Assembly (NCBI GenBank): GCA_028671895.1
Contig: CM053801.1
Span: 15,847,375 to 15,911,374 of the forward strand
Length of the DNA stretch: 64,000 nucleotides
Source: Oenanthe sinensis
Taxonomy: Eukaryota > Streptophyta > Magnoliopsida > Apiales > Apiaceae
Direction of reading: 5' to 3'
The position numbers and the translations under genes were made by a program. The notes beneath the pieces are model-generated. The model searched no databases and was not told the DNA's origin. It saw only the letters and a list, made by a program, of their open reading frames with translations. Of this stretch, positions 1 through 12,800 are shown in pieces. Positions within the stretch are counted from its first letter, which is position 1, and every line of letters begins with the position of its first letter.

Positions 1-730
1 AAAAATGAAAATTTTGTGTAATATAATATGTATACTTTAACCTATATTAACAGGGTAATAATGTACTAATTTATTAAATGAGTATTAACAAATAATAAAA
101 TGAGCATATAAATTCTTTTTCTAATATTTAAATTTTTTCTAAGTTAAAAAATAATTCAAATTCTAAATTCTATAAAATTCAATTAAATTATCGTACCGGA
201 TTAATTTTTTTTGGAACAAATTTATTTTTTTAAATCGCATGCATAATGCATTAGCTTTTAGAAATGAATCAAATAGACCCGACCCGTTCAAATAAGCTTG
301 CACAAGCAACTGAATAAGGGCTGGTTCATTTCAATTCATTCTGGAATCGTCCATTTCGTACTCACATGTGATGTTTGGTTAAAAAAAATCAATTTGAAAT
401 TCATATCTTAAACTCATGAAATATGATTTTTTGATACGAAGGGGGAAGGTAAACATGGGAGAGGGGTATAAGAAATCATTTTACTTTTAATATTTTCTTC
501 TCTATTTAAGCAACTAAATATAAATATTTAATATAAAATAAATTAATAATATAAAAATATATTAAATTAATTAATATTTAAAATTAATTATAATTAATAA
601 CTCAAAATTTATTAAATCAAATATGTTCTCCTGAGGCAACCAAAACCAAACCTATGATATCCCAGATTCCAACCCCGTCCCACTGAGCCCACCAAACGAA
701 CCGCTGCGCCAACCAAACGATCCCAGGAAA
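1..730. other. Upstream region of the BLOS1 gene, no gene seen
   Basis: AT-rich sequence without a convincing open reading frame. It should hold the promoter and 5' leader of the gene starting at 731. The last 90 bases are noticeably richer in C, as is common in plant 5' leaders. I could not place a TATA box with confidence. Confidence 0.5.
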
Positions 731-1908
731 ATGGAGAAATCATTGAACAATTTGGAAGCTTCGCTTGTGCAACTCATTTCTAATCACAATCAATCTTCTC
801 TCCGTCTTAAACAACACACAGGTACATATATAAACACACACAAAAATTTATATATTCAGTGTTTTCGGAATTGTTTAAGCAGCGAGTTTAAAATTTTAAT
901 TAATACTAAAATTGATCAAATTTTGTGTAATTGATTGTTGAAAATGAAAGCAGAGAAAGCGAAGAAAGATGCAATCAGGAACGCAGGTCGAGTATCAGAT
1001 GTCTTGGTAGAAACAGTAAATGGAGGTGTGGAGGAGTGTTATATTAATCAGAAGCGTATCGAGATCGAAATTCAAGCTCTAACTTCCACTATTCTCCGTT
1101 TCGCTAAGCAGACTGATCAGTGGCTTGCCGCTTCTCGTTCTCTTAATAATGCTATTAAGGTCTTCACATTCCTTTACTTTCGATTGCTGTTGATGCCATT
1201 AGTTTACTGTCGTAATTCTAGTTCTTTCGTGTTGGGATCAGCACGATAATTAATTTGTACTTATTGTGGTGCACTATGATATGTTGGAAGTAAGGTAGAT
1301 AATCTACTATCTTATGGTAAATGCGCCACACGCACAATGTTTTATAATTGGAAAATCATTGACTAATGTGACGATGATACATTTATGAGACTCTACTTGG
1401 TCTATCATTTGCGTTGTTCTACTATTTAATATAATTTATCTGAGTTTAGAAAGGAGATATCCTAGTAGGGATGATCATTTATTACGAAAATAAAGAAAAA
1501 CTGTCTTGTGAAAAATATGAAAGAAGCTGCTTATGAGTGAGTTTGCATCAAGTTCTTGATGTGAAGCTTCTTAAAACTTCTACTCAGTATGAATGAGCTT
1601 CGTAATCTACAATAGAGATTTTAGGCAAGTAGGCATATCATTTAAATTTTTAGCCTTTTAGACTTTAGTCGTTATTTATTACTTGTTTACCAAAAAATGT
1701 AGATAATTGTTTGCAAAATCAAAAAAATATCAATCTGGCAGTACCTTTTCATCCAACTAAGAATCTCATTGGTTTCAGATTAAACCTCATATCTGGTCTC
1801 TTTACTTTTTACATACAGGAAATTGGAGACTTCGAGAACTGGATGAAGACCATGGAATTTGATTGTAAAAGCATCAATGCTGCCATCCGCAACATTCATC
1901 AAGTGTGA
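731..1908 (+). CDS. BLOS1: BLOC-1 subunit 1 homologue (BLOS1 / GCN5L1 family)
   Basis: Three coding exons: 731-821, 951-1159 and 1819-1908, with GT-AG introns. They join in frame to 129 codons plus TGA. The product is a small, mostly helical protein. It opens with a segment rich in Leu and Asn, continues with a charged stretch containing EKAKKDAIRNAGRV, then a TVNGGVEECYINQKRIE-like segment, and ends in GDFENWMKTMEFDCKSINAA near the C-terminus. These blocks are the conserved core of plant BLOS1. In plants BLOS1 works in a BLOC-1-like complex on endosomes and affects sorting to the vacuole; animal homologues act in lysosome-related organelle biogenesis. The length is slightly shorter than the roughly 150 residues I recall for Arabidopsis, because the N-terminus is shorter. 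The start is the first ATG of the exon and keeps frame across both introns. No signal peptide or membrane segment is seen. Confidence 0.9.
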
Positions 1909-3702
1909 TTGAACTTGAAGATCCCAGATTTCTGAATCATTGTTGTTTGAGCTTCTTGAAAACCTCTTGATCTATGTAATTTCATGGATGAGTCATAAGT
2001 ATTTGTGAACATTGAGGCAAGCCACATAATTACATTATGTAGTATCTTGTGTCATGAATGTTCTAAATACCTTGGTCGTTGTGTAGAGGATATGGACGAT
2101 GATTGTTTGCATCTTTGGCCGTTGGTGCTCAAAACATTTTTTTTAGTTCAAACTAGATATTCAATGAGTATTTATATCACTTTTTACAGACTTATTAGTA
2201 ATACAAACTAGCAGTTAAGCACTCCAGAAGCAGTTGTTACAACATAGATGCTACATTTTTAATTTTTCCAATTCAGACATGATCACTTGTTCCTGACTTC
2301 CAGTAAAATGCTACAATGCTAAGGCCCTCTAATTCACACTGGTGAATGGATATGATTGGGCTTGCCTGTTTGGTGTGCGTGGGAAATTAAGGATGGAGAA
2401 AAGAGGATGATTAGCACTCAATGAACATTGTTACTAACTATGTATATGTTGTTGAATCTCAATTCTCTTGTCTTTCTATGATGGATCTGGTTGGAGGATA
2501 AGTTGGGGAAGGTATCAGTTGTAGAATAATTGCATTTTTAATTTTAATAATGCACACAAGCCTTCAGGTTTTTTCTTAACACAATTGATCTTATTGAACT
2601 GGGGCTGTAATTCAGGTAAGCTGATAGTGGCTCATCCTTGACTCCGTTGTCTAGTTCTACTTGGTTCACTTACAGAGGGATTGACATACGTTACAGGCTT
2701 ATGGAAGCACTGTTCACTTAAATCTGGCAAGCAACCTCGATTACAGGATAGATGAACATGCTTGTGAAGTGGCTTGGGAGTATGCTTTACTGTAATGTTC
2801 ACAAGCTCGTGAAATTTTAATTTCATTTTAGCCTAATATTATCATTTTCAATCAAGGAAGAAGAAAAGAACAAAAAATATATAACTCTAGATGTTATGTT
2901 GAGAACTTATGAAATTCCCTGGATTTTTTTTGTTACAAACATGTAGATTTATGTCAAAGTAAAAGTGGTTAGACGGTGTTTTTACTCTCTTCAGTCTCCA
3001 CTATTAGGTGTGGATAAGATCAGTAATGACAATTAGCTTAAACAAATTGATGTTGAGAGGATATATTGAAATTTGTATACAGAAACTTCTAATGTGATCG
3101 TAAAGGGCAGAAAACAAACACAACGACAGAAAAATGAGTATGATTATGAACCAACGACCTTGGTCTACAAACACAACCACAGAAAAATGAGTATGCACCA
3201 ACGGCATTGGTTTGGTTTGACGAAGGTTCAAACCTTGTCGAAAACGAAGTGAATGTGCAAGTGTGTTTAATTATAGGAAAAATGAGTAGGAAGAAATTCC
3301 ACCAAAGACCACGATTGTTAAATATTACTTAGAACAAAGGCCTCTTGTTCAAACAGTATATCCTTCCTCCCTTTACGCAGGAGATTGAAGGTTCAAACTT
3401 TGTTGATAAGGTGGTGGATGTCTCAGTGTGTTCACTCGTCAAAAAAGAATTATAAATGACAAGTTACAGCTTGCAATCACACAATATCTACTGTCACTCT
3501 GATATTAACAAAAGAACTGTTTATAACAAGATTTTTAATATTTTAAACTGTAAGGGAAAAAAAATCAAAAAAATGATACAGCCACCCTACATAGTTTATA
3601 CACTTACCAGAACAGCTGTATCTCTATATGTTTGGTGACTGGTGATCATCAAACAAACTTCACAATTCGAAAGAAATAACCCCCATATACCCCCATTCAA
3701 TT
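1909..3702. other. Region between BLOS1 and the kinase, no gene seen
   Basis: This 1.8-kb stretch lies between the BLOS1 stop and the kinase stop, so the two genes converge on it. It must hold both 3' UTRs. I see no gene. From about 3110 there is an imperfect duplication (AGAAAAATGAGTATG occurs at 3129 and again near 3182). Two tRNA-like B-box sequences (GGTTCAAAC) lie near 3226 and 3393, which suggests decayed SINE fragments. Confidence 0.45.
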
Positions 3703-6196
3703 TCATTTTATAGCCCTAAAAAGCTGGCTTCCAAGAGTGACAACTGGGGTTCCTTCCCCCATGACTGTTGTCAAATTCATTTCTTTCTCGAGTATCCGGT
3801 CTAGTTCCATCACCACATAGTTCATGATAGGGCGTCTTTCACTGGAAGGATCTACACAACGTACTATCAATTGCACATACTCATCCATGCCTTCTGTTGT
3901 GAATCTATTACCTAATCTCTGATCTATGATAGCAGGAAGATTCCCCGAGTCCAGACGACTTTGCACCTTCAAAGTATAAACCAGAATATTTTAATTGAAC
4001 TGATGATCAGAAGAGTAGTTGGGTAAATTTGAATAATTTACCGTTAACTTTAAGTTACTTTGAAAGTGCTATATTGTATTGACAATACGAAAAGGCACCA
4101 TCACTTGATTCTAATCCGGAAACAAGGTATGCATGAACATTTAACGAGAACTGCGGCTTACCCAATCCAACAGGTTTTGGTTGGAATCTGAAGAGAGCAA
4201 TTTCATTGCTTCTTGGCCGCTCATTAACTCCAACAGAAATACACCAAAACTGTATACGTCACTCTTGTCAGAAAATTGTCTGAACTCCCTCACCCTATAT
4301 GAACAAATGACATTTAGTTTACAAAAAGAATAAACTTTACGTGAAATATATAAGACACTCAAAATTTTCAGAAATATTACTCTGGGGCTAGGAACATTTC
4401 ATCTGCTGCCTTCTGAGAGGATGAACTTGGGATATCACCTCTTCCTAAAAAGTTGCGGACTCCCGCATCAGCAACTTTAGCAATGAAATTTTCATCTACA
4501 AGAACATTTGCTGTTTTGAAATCCTTATGTACCAGACGAGGGCTTATAGAGTGGATATGAGCCAACCCTGCATATTAAAAAAGAATTTGAAGTTGTTCTA
4601 TAAAAACAAAAACTGCCTCAGAATAATATACATTCCATATACATAAAGAGATGAAAAGGTGTGCTAATGTCAATACAATACACACTCAGAAACAATGACG
4701 TCGATCCTTTATTACACTAATTTTTACACCCTACGGTATCTTGTTCAGAGCAAAGATCAACTAATGCAGGAAAGCCAAAAAATGCTCACTGATTTTGCAG
4801 AGGATCACCTTTAGCTGCTCCTATAGCTATGGAAAGTCTATGCTTGAACTCAAGCTTTTCCTTTGAAACATTTCCAGCTCCTGCACATATAAACCATAGA
4901 AGTTCAAGAATGTGATTCACATGTAAAATAATAATCGAGCTCAAAAGTACTTCCAGAATTACAGGAATTGACAAAGGTTATAGCGATTACTATAACACAA
5001 GTTCTACCATCTTGGTTCTGTAGTATATTTCTTTTCGGAAAAATAAATGAGCGGATTGAGGATTACCATATAAGTGAACAGATACACTTCCATTCGGTAT
5101 ATATTCATAGACAAGAATCTGTTGACCATTTTCCTGGCAGTAACCCAAAAGGTTCACGAGGTTCCTATGCTGAATAGATGTGAGATATCTTACCTGATAT
5201 GAAAGTACAGTTATTGATCATCAAGATTGCACGAAAAAGGAAAAAGAAACCATTAAGTCTAACAACCACTTAGTGCGATACATCATGAAAATTAATACAA
5301 AATAATTCAAGTTAGCAGCTGTTCACAAAGTATGTAGTGCATAAGAATAAAGGCATCTAAGAATACATAAGCACTATGATTTAAACCTTCCTATCCAGTA
5401 TGAAAAGAAGTAATAAAGATGTCCCAACATATTCAATACACATGGTCCACGAGGTTCTTATGGGGAACTTCCCAGTAGCCAAAGTTATTCATTAGAACCT
5501 CTTCAGGGGAAATGGGACGGAGGGAAACATGATATTATTCTATAAAGATACAAAACCGTCCATTATGGGCTAGAAAAATTGTAATTTAATAAGCAAGGCC
5601 AGAACTTGGCTATCTTCTAACTAGTTCACTTTTAATAAGAGCTCTAGAGGCAAGAAATATTTCAGGGTTTTTCAACAAAATATCACAAGTCGTTAGATAA
5701 TTACATCTACTCTTTATAGTCATCCATTTTTAATCGAAAGCCATTATTACCTCTTCAATGAATTCCTGGCTGGGAGCACCAGGACGTTTTTTTATAGCTA
5801 CAAGCATCCCATCGTGAAGCAGACCCTTGTACACCTCTCCAAATTTTCCTTCACCAATCAAGTTTTTATCATTAAAATCCTTGGTAGCTGAAAACAATTC
5901 TTCCATGTTGAAACGTTTGGCCTCTCGCAACGTCAGCTCAAATCCAGTGTTTCTTCCAACTGCAAGTCAACAAAAACAAATGATGACCTGATCTAATTGA
6001 TATTATGTTTCCATGACATATATATTTGCTAAGATGTAAAATTACGTTGCATTGATTGATCAGAAGACCCTGTATCAGAAGTTCTTGAAACATTCCTATT
6101 ATGGCATAGACAAAACCATAATATTACTACAACTAGTACTACCAACACCATGGCTCCTGCAACACCCCCTAGCACAGGTGCAAGAGTCTTTGACAT
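3703..6196 (-). CDS. Membrane-anchored receptor-like Ser/Thr kinase without ectodomain
   Basis: Seven coding exons on the - strand: 6196-6046, 5959-5751, 5193-5067, 4880-4809, 4567-4381, 4294-4162 and 3966-3703. All introns are GT-AG and the join gives 380 residues. Residues 6-31 form one hydrophobic membrane segment right after the start, and no extracellular domain or signal peptide precedes it. The kinase domain runs from about 80 to 360. It has the glycine loop GEGKFGEV (86-93), the VAIK lysine (107), HKDFKTAN (200-207) with the catalytic Asp, DAG (220-222) in place of DFG, an APE-like LAPEV, and SDVYSFGVFLLE. The metal-binding Asp and catalytic residues are kept, so activity is plausible; from memory, DAG is usual in this kinase group. 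The conserved tail LEKEMNLTTVMGEGTPVVTL also fits that group. The ATG at 6196 follows an in-frame stop at 6229-6227. The ligand and pathway are unknown. Confidence 0.85.
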
Positions 6197-7336
6197 TTGG
6201 TAATGGAGCCACCTTAGCTTTGATGATTAGGTAGTACAGCAAATCTTAGTTCCCCCCCCCCCCCCCTGCAAATTTTAAAAAGGAGGAAGTCAGTAGAAAT
6301 TTGAAATATGAACACCTACAAAATAAAATGTACATACCAGCAGGAAACACGAGAAAAAAAGCCGCATTACGAATTAAGCAAGGAGAGCAGAAAAGTAGCT
6401 CTAAAAACATAACACGACAAATGATACATTTATGATCATAACACAACAGAATTTATTCTTTTCAGAAAATGATAAAAATCTACATGATTTCAAACTCACA
6501 AAATGATGGAATTATAACCCATTAACGACAAAACTTATCTGGAAAGCAATAAACACAAAAGCATAGTTAAAAATTATACACAAATTCAAACTTCATAGAA
6601 TGATGGAATTGTGAACATAAAACGCCAAAATTCAATTATCCGGGAAGCAATAAACACAAAAAACATAAATAAAATTTGCCTGACAAAATGTATTTTCTAT
6701 ATTCTAAGTAACTATCACAGCATAAGTAGACTCACCACCACATTTAAGGAGTCAGATGACAATAGTACGAATGAATGTCAAATATATAATGCAGATTAAG
6801 ATCAGATACAATTGATCAAATTTCAGAAAAACATGATCAGAAATGCAAACTTGCACCGTAAATGTATAAATTTAACTAATCAAGTAAATGATCACACCCA
6901 ACTGAGGTACTTGATCAACATAATTATTTCCTAAAAAAATAATAAATTAAGATATAGAGACCTATATCAAATAATATTAATAATCTCACAATTCCAAAAC
7001 AGGGTTGACACGGTAATACTAAATCAAGATCCCTAAAGAAACCCCAGCTTAAATTATCAATGTCAGCTTTATTTACAATTATTCCTCAAGTAAACAAAAA
7101 CTCATGTCTAGAATTAACCTACATTCCCGATCCTCACACAGAATTCTATACAGGGACAGACAAATAAAATGTCCAGTGCGTACTAAACTAGAAAATTATC
7201 AAATTTAAGGCACCAGAGAATCTATCAAATCAATATTCGAGCCTTTATAATAATACACTTATATACTTAAAAGCAATAACCATAATCAGAGTAGTATATA
7301 TATCAATCTGCACAATGGGCATATTTTGTACTTACA
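6197..7336 (-). other. Kinase 5'UTR intron with acceptor beside a G tract
   Basis: On the - strand a pyrimidine-rich stretch followed by TTTGCAG ends at 6266, and the next exon would begin inside a run of 15 G (6266-6252). It then continues through 70 bases of leader to the ATG at 6196. A consensus donor GTAAGT lies at 7335. A 5'UTR intron of about 1.07 kb (7335-6266) would join these. The acceptor is strong, but the choice of donor is a guess. Confidence 0.4.
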
Positions 7337-8050
7337 GATAACTAAAGTGGTTATAAAATTGAGACAACCCCTCTGCAAAAAATCATGGTTGGATTGGACA
7401 GAGAGCACAGAGAGACAGACAATGGCAAAAAATAAAAAAGAAGGTGAAAAATAAATATAAAAAGTTGGCTCAGCGCCGACAATAAAATTGTGGAAAGATT
7501 TATGACACTACCAAACCTGTCTCTGAAATAATAAATTTCAAGAAACAGAGGAAAAAAAGAAGTGAATTGTAGCAAAAGCTTAAATTTTTATGATGAATCA
7601 GGGGCGACCCATTTAAAGTAGAGAGAGATAGAGGGAGATTATGATGTATAAAAGTAGAAAAAGAGATTGAATTGAACAAGGGTGGGGCAATTTTTTTAGA
7701 GAGAGAATGAAAGAATTTAGTATATGTTGTATGTATGTATAAAAACTGGTGGTGTGGGCTGTAAAGCAGTATAATGGGAAGGGGTGTTGTTGTCTGCTAC
7801 TGCAACTTGAAGAGGTTTTATTTAGCTCTCTCTCTAGTATCTCTCTCTATGCTCTTCTGTTCATACTAGCATCTTCTTGTGTTCTCTCTCTCTCCGTCTA
7901 TCTCTCTCTCTCCCACTGTTTTTTTTACTACAAACTGATATCAGATACCACTGTTTTTGTTTGCTGTCTGTGTATGTATGGTAATATCAATCTCTATCTA
8001 TATCTCCGTGTATTTATTGTAAAGAAAATTACCATCTATATTCTAAATAT
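7337..8050 (-). promoter_or_regulatory. Probable promoter and leader of the kinase gene
   Basis: This region lies upstream of the putative leader exon. It contains purine-rich microsatellite sequence on one side (GAGAGATAGAGGGAGA around 7621-7640) and CTCTCTCTCT runs around 7825-7912. Such pyrimidine patches are common near plant transcription starts. No TATA box could be assigned with confidence. The small open frames here look like chance translations of low-complexity DNA. Confidence 0.35.
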
Positions 8051-9574
8051 GTGATCGGGTAAAAACGGCAAATTTACCATTTAAGTAGAAAAATTACTAC
8101 TTAAGTAGAAGAAATATGCATATAGGACAGGCAGTTAATCTCGTGGGTTGCGTATCAGTTAAACTGTGTTTAGAGTCAAAGATGTGGATTTTTAGATTTA
8201 CTTATTTAAAGTATCACAATTGCTTACTAAATCTTACAAGCTAAAGCTGTAATGCATTGAGTTAGATGTAATAAAAGCCGGGTTCATTGATGAATTTCTG
8301 AATCTAGTGTCGTGGTTAAACTTGTTTTGATCAGAATTTAAATTTCTTGAAAAAGAAAATTTACATGAAATTATATGTTGGATACAATTTAGGCGATTAC
8401 AGTAAATTTTTACTAGTTACAATTATAGGAGGAGGAGTAAGAATTTTATAATACGCATTGGTATGATATTTGCTTGATTATACGTTACATTTATTTAATA
8501 TTGAATAATATGACTTTTGTAAATCAATCTCTTATCATTTTAAGGTTTTGGGAGAACTGGTAACTTAACATGATATAGGTCTCGAGTTTGAGTCCCTCCT
8601 ATTCCCGAAATTTTCCTTCATTTATTGAAATATCGATGTTATACTTGTATTATGATGTGTCCAAAAAGAGACGAGATTCACACCTAATAATTTAAAAAAT
8701 TGGATCGGAATAGCCCAAAAAGAGACCCCTATTTTTTTTAAGGGTGCAAAGTAAGAGAATGTAAGAGAAACTAATGAATTGAGATATAATCAACAATTTC
8801 ACTCACTTCCTCTCGAGTTTAAAAAAAATATAATGTGAAATTATTTTTATTGGCGTGCTCTCGAGTTGGAAAAAAATGTAAATAATTGTCAAATATAAAT
8901 TTATTTTTATATTTAAAATAATAATAATTGAGTTAATAAGAGTATATTAGTAATTATAAAAAAATTTAATTTTCACTTTTCACTTGATTTCACTTGCATC
9001 CTAATTTTGAAGTGAAAATGTGAAAAGAAAGTATGTGAAATTTGTATTTCTGATCACTTATTTTTTAATTTTCATAAAAAAAATTTAAAAACATAAATAA
9101 AAATACAAACTTTACAATTTTACTTTCTCTGCTTTTCTCTATTTAAAAATCGGGACAAAGGTTATGCAAGGCTTCTCAGTTGAACAATAAAATTGTTGAA
9201 AGTTATTAGATAGTACAGTAGTACTATTTGTATTTATATTTAGATATATATATTGATTTCGAATAGAAAAAAGTTACATAAATTTATTGGAACTAAAAGT
9301 TGGACGAGTTCGAAAAAAAAATACATGTTTAATAAGAGTCATTTGTATTCCAAATGATCAACCTCTTTACTGATTTGAATTGTTTTAGGTTGACTCTTTT
9401 TTCTAATTCGAATTATTAGAAAGAGACAAATTCAATAATTTCTTTGGTTAAATAATTATAAAAATGACTAAATTAACGATTTTGTATGTAAATGTTGAAA
9501 AACACACGCGATATAATTAGTACATAAGATAAAAATTAAATTCATGATCATTTGATTGCGTGTAATAACGTGAA

Positions 9575-9603
9575 CTAGCTCTTATCCCCGTGAAAGACAC
9601 GGG
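9575..9603 (-). mobile_element. Probable Helitron 3' end
   Basis: On the - strand a hairpin CCCGTG-tcttt-CACGGG (9603-9587) is followed nine bases later by CTAG and then T (CTAG at 9578-9575). A short GC-rich hairpin just before CTRR, inserted in front of a T, is the classic 3' terminus of plant Helitrons. The element would extend towards higher coordinates. I could not find its 5' TC end, and no Rep/helicase is coded nearby, so it would be a non-autonomous or truncated copy. Confidence 0.45.
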
Positions 9604-10318
9604 TAATTTTCAAAAATCGATTAAACTTATAAATTTAATTTAAATATATTTTTTTGAATTTATGAATCATATGATGACGAATGATATTTTTAATATGTGG
9701 AAGATAAAACTTAATTCTATCGCAAGAGTAAGTTTAAAATATATTGTTAATCATACGATATTTCTCATAATAATTACATATTGAAATATTACATGCGGCT
9801 AAATTTTCACTTACCGAAATATACCGCTTTACACGAATATTAAAATATTTTAAAATATTTTGTAATCAAGTGATGTAATTGTATTTCGAGTTTTCTAACC
9901 ATTTACGTATGTTTTATAATATAATTAAATTTTCAATTCTCACGAATAATTCACTAATATTATATGTTAATATATATATATATAGTAATTATATAAAAAT
10001 TAATTTACATATATTAGTTATAAGATAATTAGTATTAATATATATTAATAAATATGAGATATTAATATATATATATTAATATAATAATTAGTAAAAAATT
10101 AAATTAATATTTATTTTTCATAAATTGAGTTCAATGCTAATTCTACCTAATTAAATTAATATAGTTATAAGTGAAGTGTTTATTAGGGTGTAATAGTAAA
10201 AAAAAATTAGAATATAAAGGTATAAAAATAAATTTACATTGAATAAAATGTTTTCTCAAAAGTATGTGTTGTGGTATTATATAATAGAAATATATTATTT
10301 ACATAAACTCTACTACGA

Positions 10319-10720
10319 GGGATGATGAGGCGGATTTTATTGTATTTATTATATCCCCCACACTTAATAAAATTATCCATCCCGTATTTATTATATTAAC
10401 GGGTAATCGGGTATTGATATAGTGTATTCATATTTAATCTTGCGAATACGAGTAAGGGCGGATATTATTTATTAGATATTTATTTTTAATTTTTAATTAT
10501 TTATTATAATTTTATTTAATATAAAAATATATTTTATCTTTATAAAAAATATTATTTATTAATATAATCCATATAATAATTGCTATTTTAAATTCTTATA
10601 AGTTTTGTATAATTAATATTAATTGAATAAATTTTAATCTATAAAATAATATATATTTGACTTTTATAAATATAAATATAAATATATATATGTATATAAA
10701 TAGGGTACGAGTTTAGTACA
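10319..10720 (+). repeat. Dispersed AT-rich repeat, copy A
   Basis: About 400 bases that match the reverse complement of 16475-16858. Shared blocks include GGCGGATTTTATTG near the start, CGGGTATTGAT followed by a match through TATTCATATT, and TTAATATTAATTGAAT further on. The family is unknown to me. It has no coding capacity and no target duplication that I can see. Confidence 0.5.
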
Positions 10721-11160
10721 GTAGAGGGACATAATATTCATATCGGTCTTGTATTCAAAATTTTTAATAAAATATTATCCGCTCCACTCCATTACCCTGC
10801 GAATACAGTTCGGTATTTCATATTTGTGTGAAGGGGATCACAATTGTCATTGTTGTATCCAACATAGCAAGGGTTTGATTTAAGGGAGTACTTAACAACA
10901 TGATGCCTAATAATTAAAAAAAATACAACTTAATCTTTTAACAAAATTTAAATTGCAAATTAATGAATATTTTTAATATAATTAAATTTATAATCTTATA
11001 AATAAGTATTTATTTTTTTTAAAAAATAACGAGTCAGAGACCGACGAGAAAGAAAGGGTATAGCAAGCGGCTGCAGGGTTGCCATCATCCCCACCAGCCA
11101 GCTATGTTGACATTCCTTCTCTTGGGTAACTAATTTATGAAATTAAATTTTATATAATAA

Positions 11161-11350
11161 CATATAAAATAAAGAACATAGAACAAGATATCATTGTTGT
11201 ATAAAAAGGGAGAAAGACAGCAGTGAAGCTGACCATATAGTGTCTGTATGTATAAATATATGGTATACATAAAATAAATAAAGAGCATAGAACAACATAT
11301 GGTGGTTGTATAAAAAGAGAGAAAGACAGCAGTGAAGCTGACCATACAGT
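11161..11350 (+). repeat. Tandem duplication of about 80 bp
   Basis: Copies at 11161-11241 and 11266-11350 share GACAGCAGTGAAGCTGACCA, TTGTATAAAAA and CATAGAACAA, with a few substitutions and a 4-base insertion. A short spacer lies between them. The overlapping short open frames on the - strand arise from this duplication and are not genes. Confidence 0.8.
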
Positions 11351-11817
11351 ATATACGTACAGCACAAGAGTCTAATTCTCAACTTTGTTTAATCCATATT
11401 TCACATGAATCACTTAGGATTCTTGTCACTCTTAACATGTTAACAATATTAAAAAAATTCGTATAAAAAAAGATTAAAAAAAGTTGTTGCGCAGTCGCAG
11501 CATTTTATTTTAATTAATTAACAACTTTTGCATTGCGATAATCTAATCTAATAAATAATATTGTTGTTAATGATCATGAATGATTGCTCCCAATCAAGCT
11601 AATGTGACGCCTACAGCAGTAATGCAAACTCAACCATTTGATTCCCTTGCGCTTTTAATCGTTTGCTTCTATCGGTTTGAATAATCAACATGTCAACCCT
11701 ACAAGCTACAAGAACCTCCCTAAACAACTTGAGCTTGTTAAGTTAAATATGCTTAATGTTTTAAATTTTAATTAATAAATGATGCTCTGATTTTTTTCAT
11801 TTCTTCTTGATATACAT

Positions 11818-12375
11818 GCGGGTGTAAATGAACCGAACCGAACCGAATTTTAGACTGCTCATGCTCAGCTCATTTAAAATTTTTCGAATCCGAATTCGAA
11901 CTCAAACCCTTATCGAGTCAAATATTTTATTTGAGTTTGATTCATTTATGTTCATGAATCACTCACGAACACATGTTCACGAATCACTCACGAACACATT
12001 TTCATGAGCAACTCAAGAATATTGTTCACAAACTTTGTTCATGACCACCTTAATTTACAAACTCATTCATATGAAAATTTTACGAACATTTTTTTAAAAA
12101 ATGATACTAATTAATTTGTAAACAAATATATACTCAATTATTTATTATTTATCGTAATTGTTTATGAACATGTATTCACAAATTTCTTTCGAACAATTTC
12201 ACGAACATTATAATCGAACTTGTTCACAAACTTTCGAACCGACTATGTTGTGGTCAAATTCAGTTCATTTATGAACCGAACTTAAAAATTGTGTTCATAT
12301 TTGACTCGTTTACAAACCGAACCGAACGCGAATCAAACTTTTTTTGAGACGAACACCGAACCGTTCGTTTATGAA
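11818..12375. repeat. Repeat rich in GAACCGAAC and TTCACGAAC motifs
   Basis: A degenerate repeat that starts with GTAAATGAACCGAACCGAAC and ends with related AACCGAAC and CGAACCG motifs near 12314-12365. In its middle a 25-base unit (GTTCATGAATCACTCACGAA and five more bases) occurs twice back to back at 11950-11999, with decayed copies after it. This kind of sequence is common in plant genomes. I cannot assign it to a transposon class. Confidence 0.5.
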
Positions 12376-12638
12376 CAATTATTTTATGCGTCTTTAGAAA
12401 ACATTTTTTCATACTGTTTTGTTTTATTAAAAAAAAAACCAGCCTTTCATACAAAACATTTGTTCTTTGAAAATATACAAACAATTCTTATGTTTGAAGT
12501 ACCAAGAGCTTTACTAATTTTTTTAATAAACCTCTCAATATGATTAATGAAAGATATTAAAATTTTATATTATTTATTTATTTAAGATGCAATTTAAACA
12601 AGTGTTTTGCACATGTTATGTGATGATATTAAAAGTTT

Positions 12639-12800
12639 TATTTACAATATTCTAGTATAACAATTAAGTAGATAAATATACAATTTTTATCATTATTTAG
12701 GATTAAAAAAGTAATATTTTTAAGACACATATTATATTATATAATTTTTTACATGCCCATTATTTACAATATTCTAGTGTAACAATTAAGTAGATAAATA
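12639..12800 (+). repeat. 40-bp direct repeat separated by 82 bp
   Basis: Copies at 12639-12678 and 12761-12800 differ at a single base. Both contain TATTTACAATATTCTAGT and AACAATTAAGTAGATAAATA. The near-identity points to a recent local duplication or a recent insertion between them. Confidence 0.75.

Noticed and set aside
6052..6234. + strand open frame opposite the kinase first exon
   Set aside because: The - strand reads a membrane segment that joins in frame to the kinase domain; the + frame is a shadow.
7351..8054. Open frames on both strands in the kinase upstream region
   Set aside because: They are low-complexity translations of CT/GA-rich DNA (runs of Ser, Leu, Phe) without family features.
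11130..11382. Three overlapping - strand open frames
   Set aside because: They come from an 80-bp tandem duplication read in different frames. No start context, splice sites or domain support a gene.
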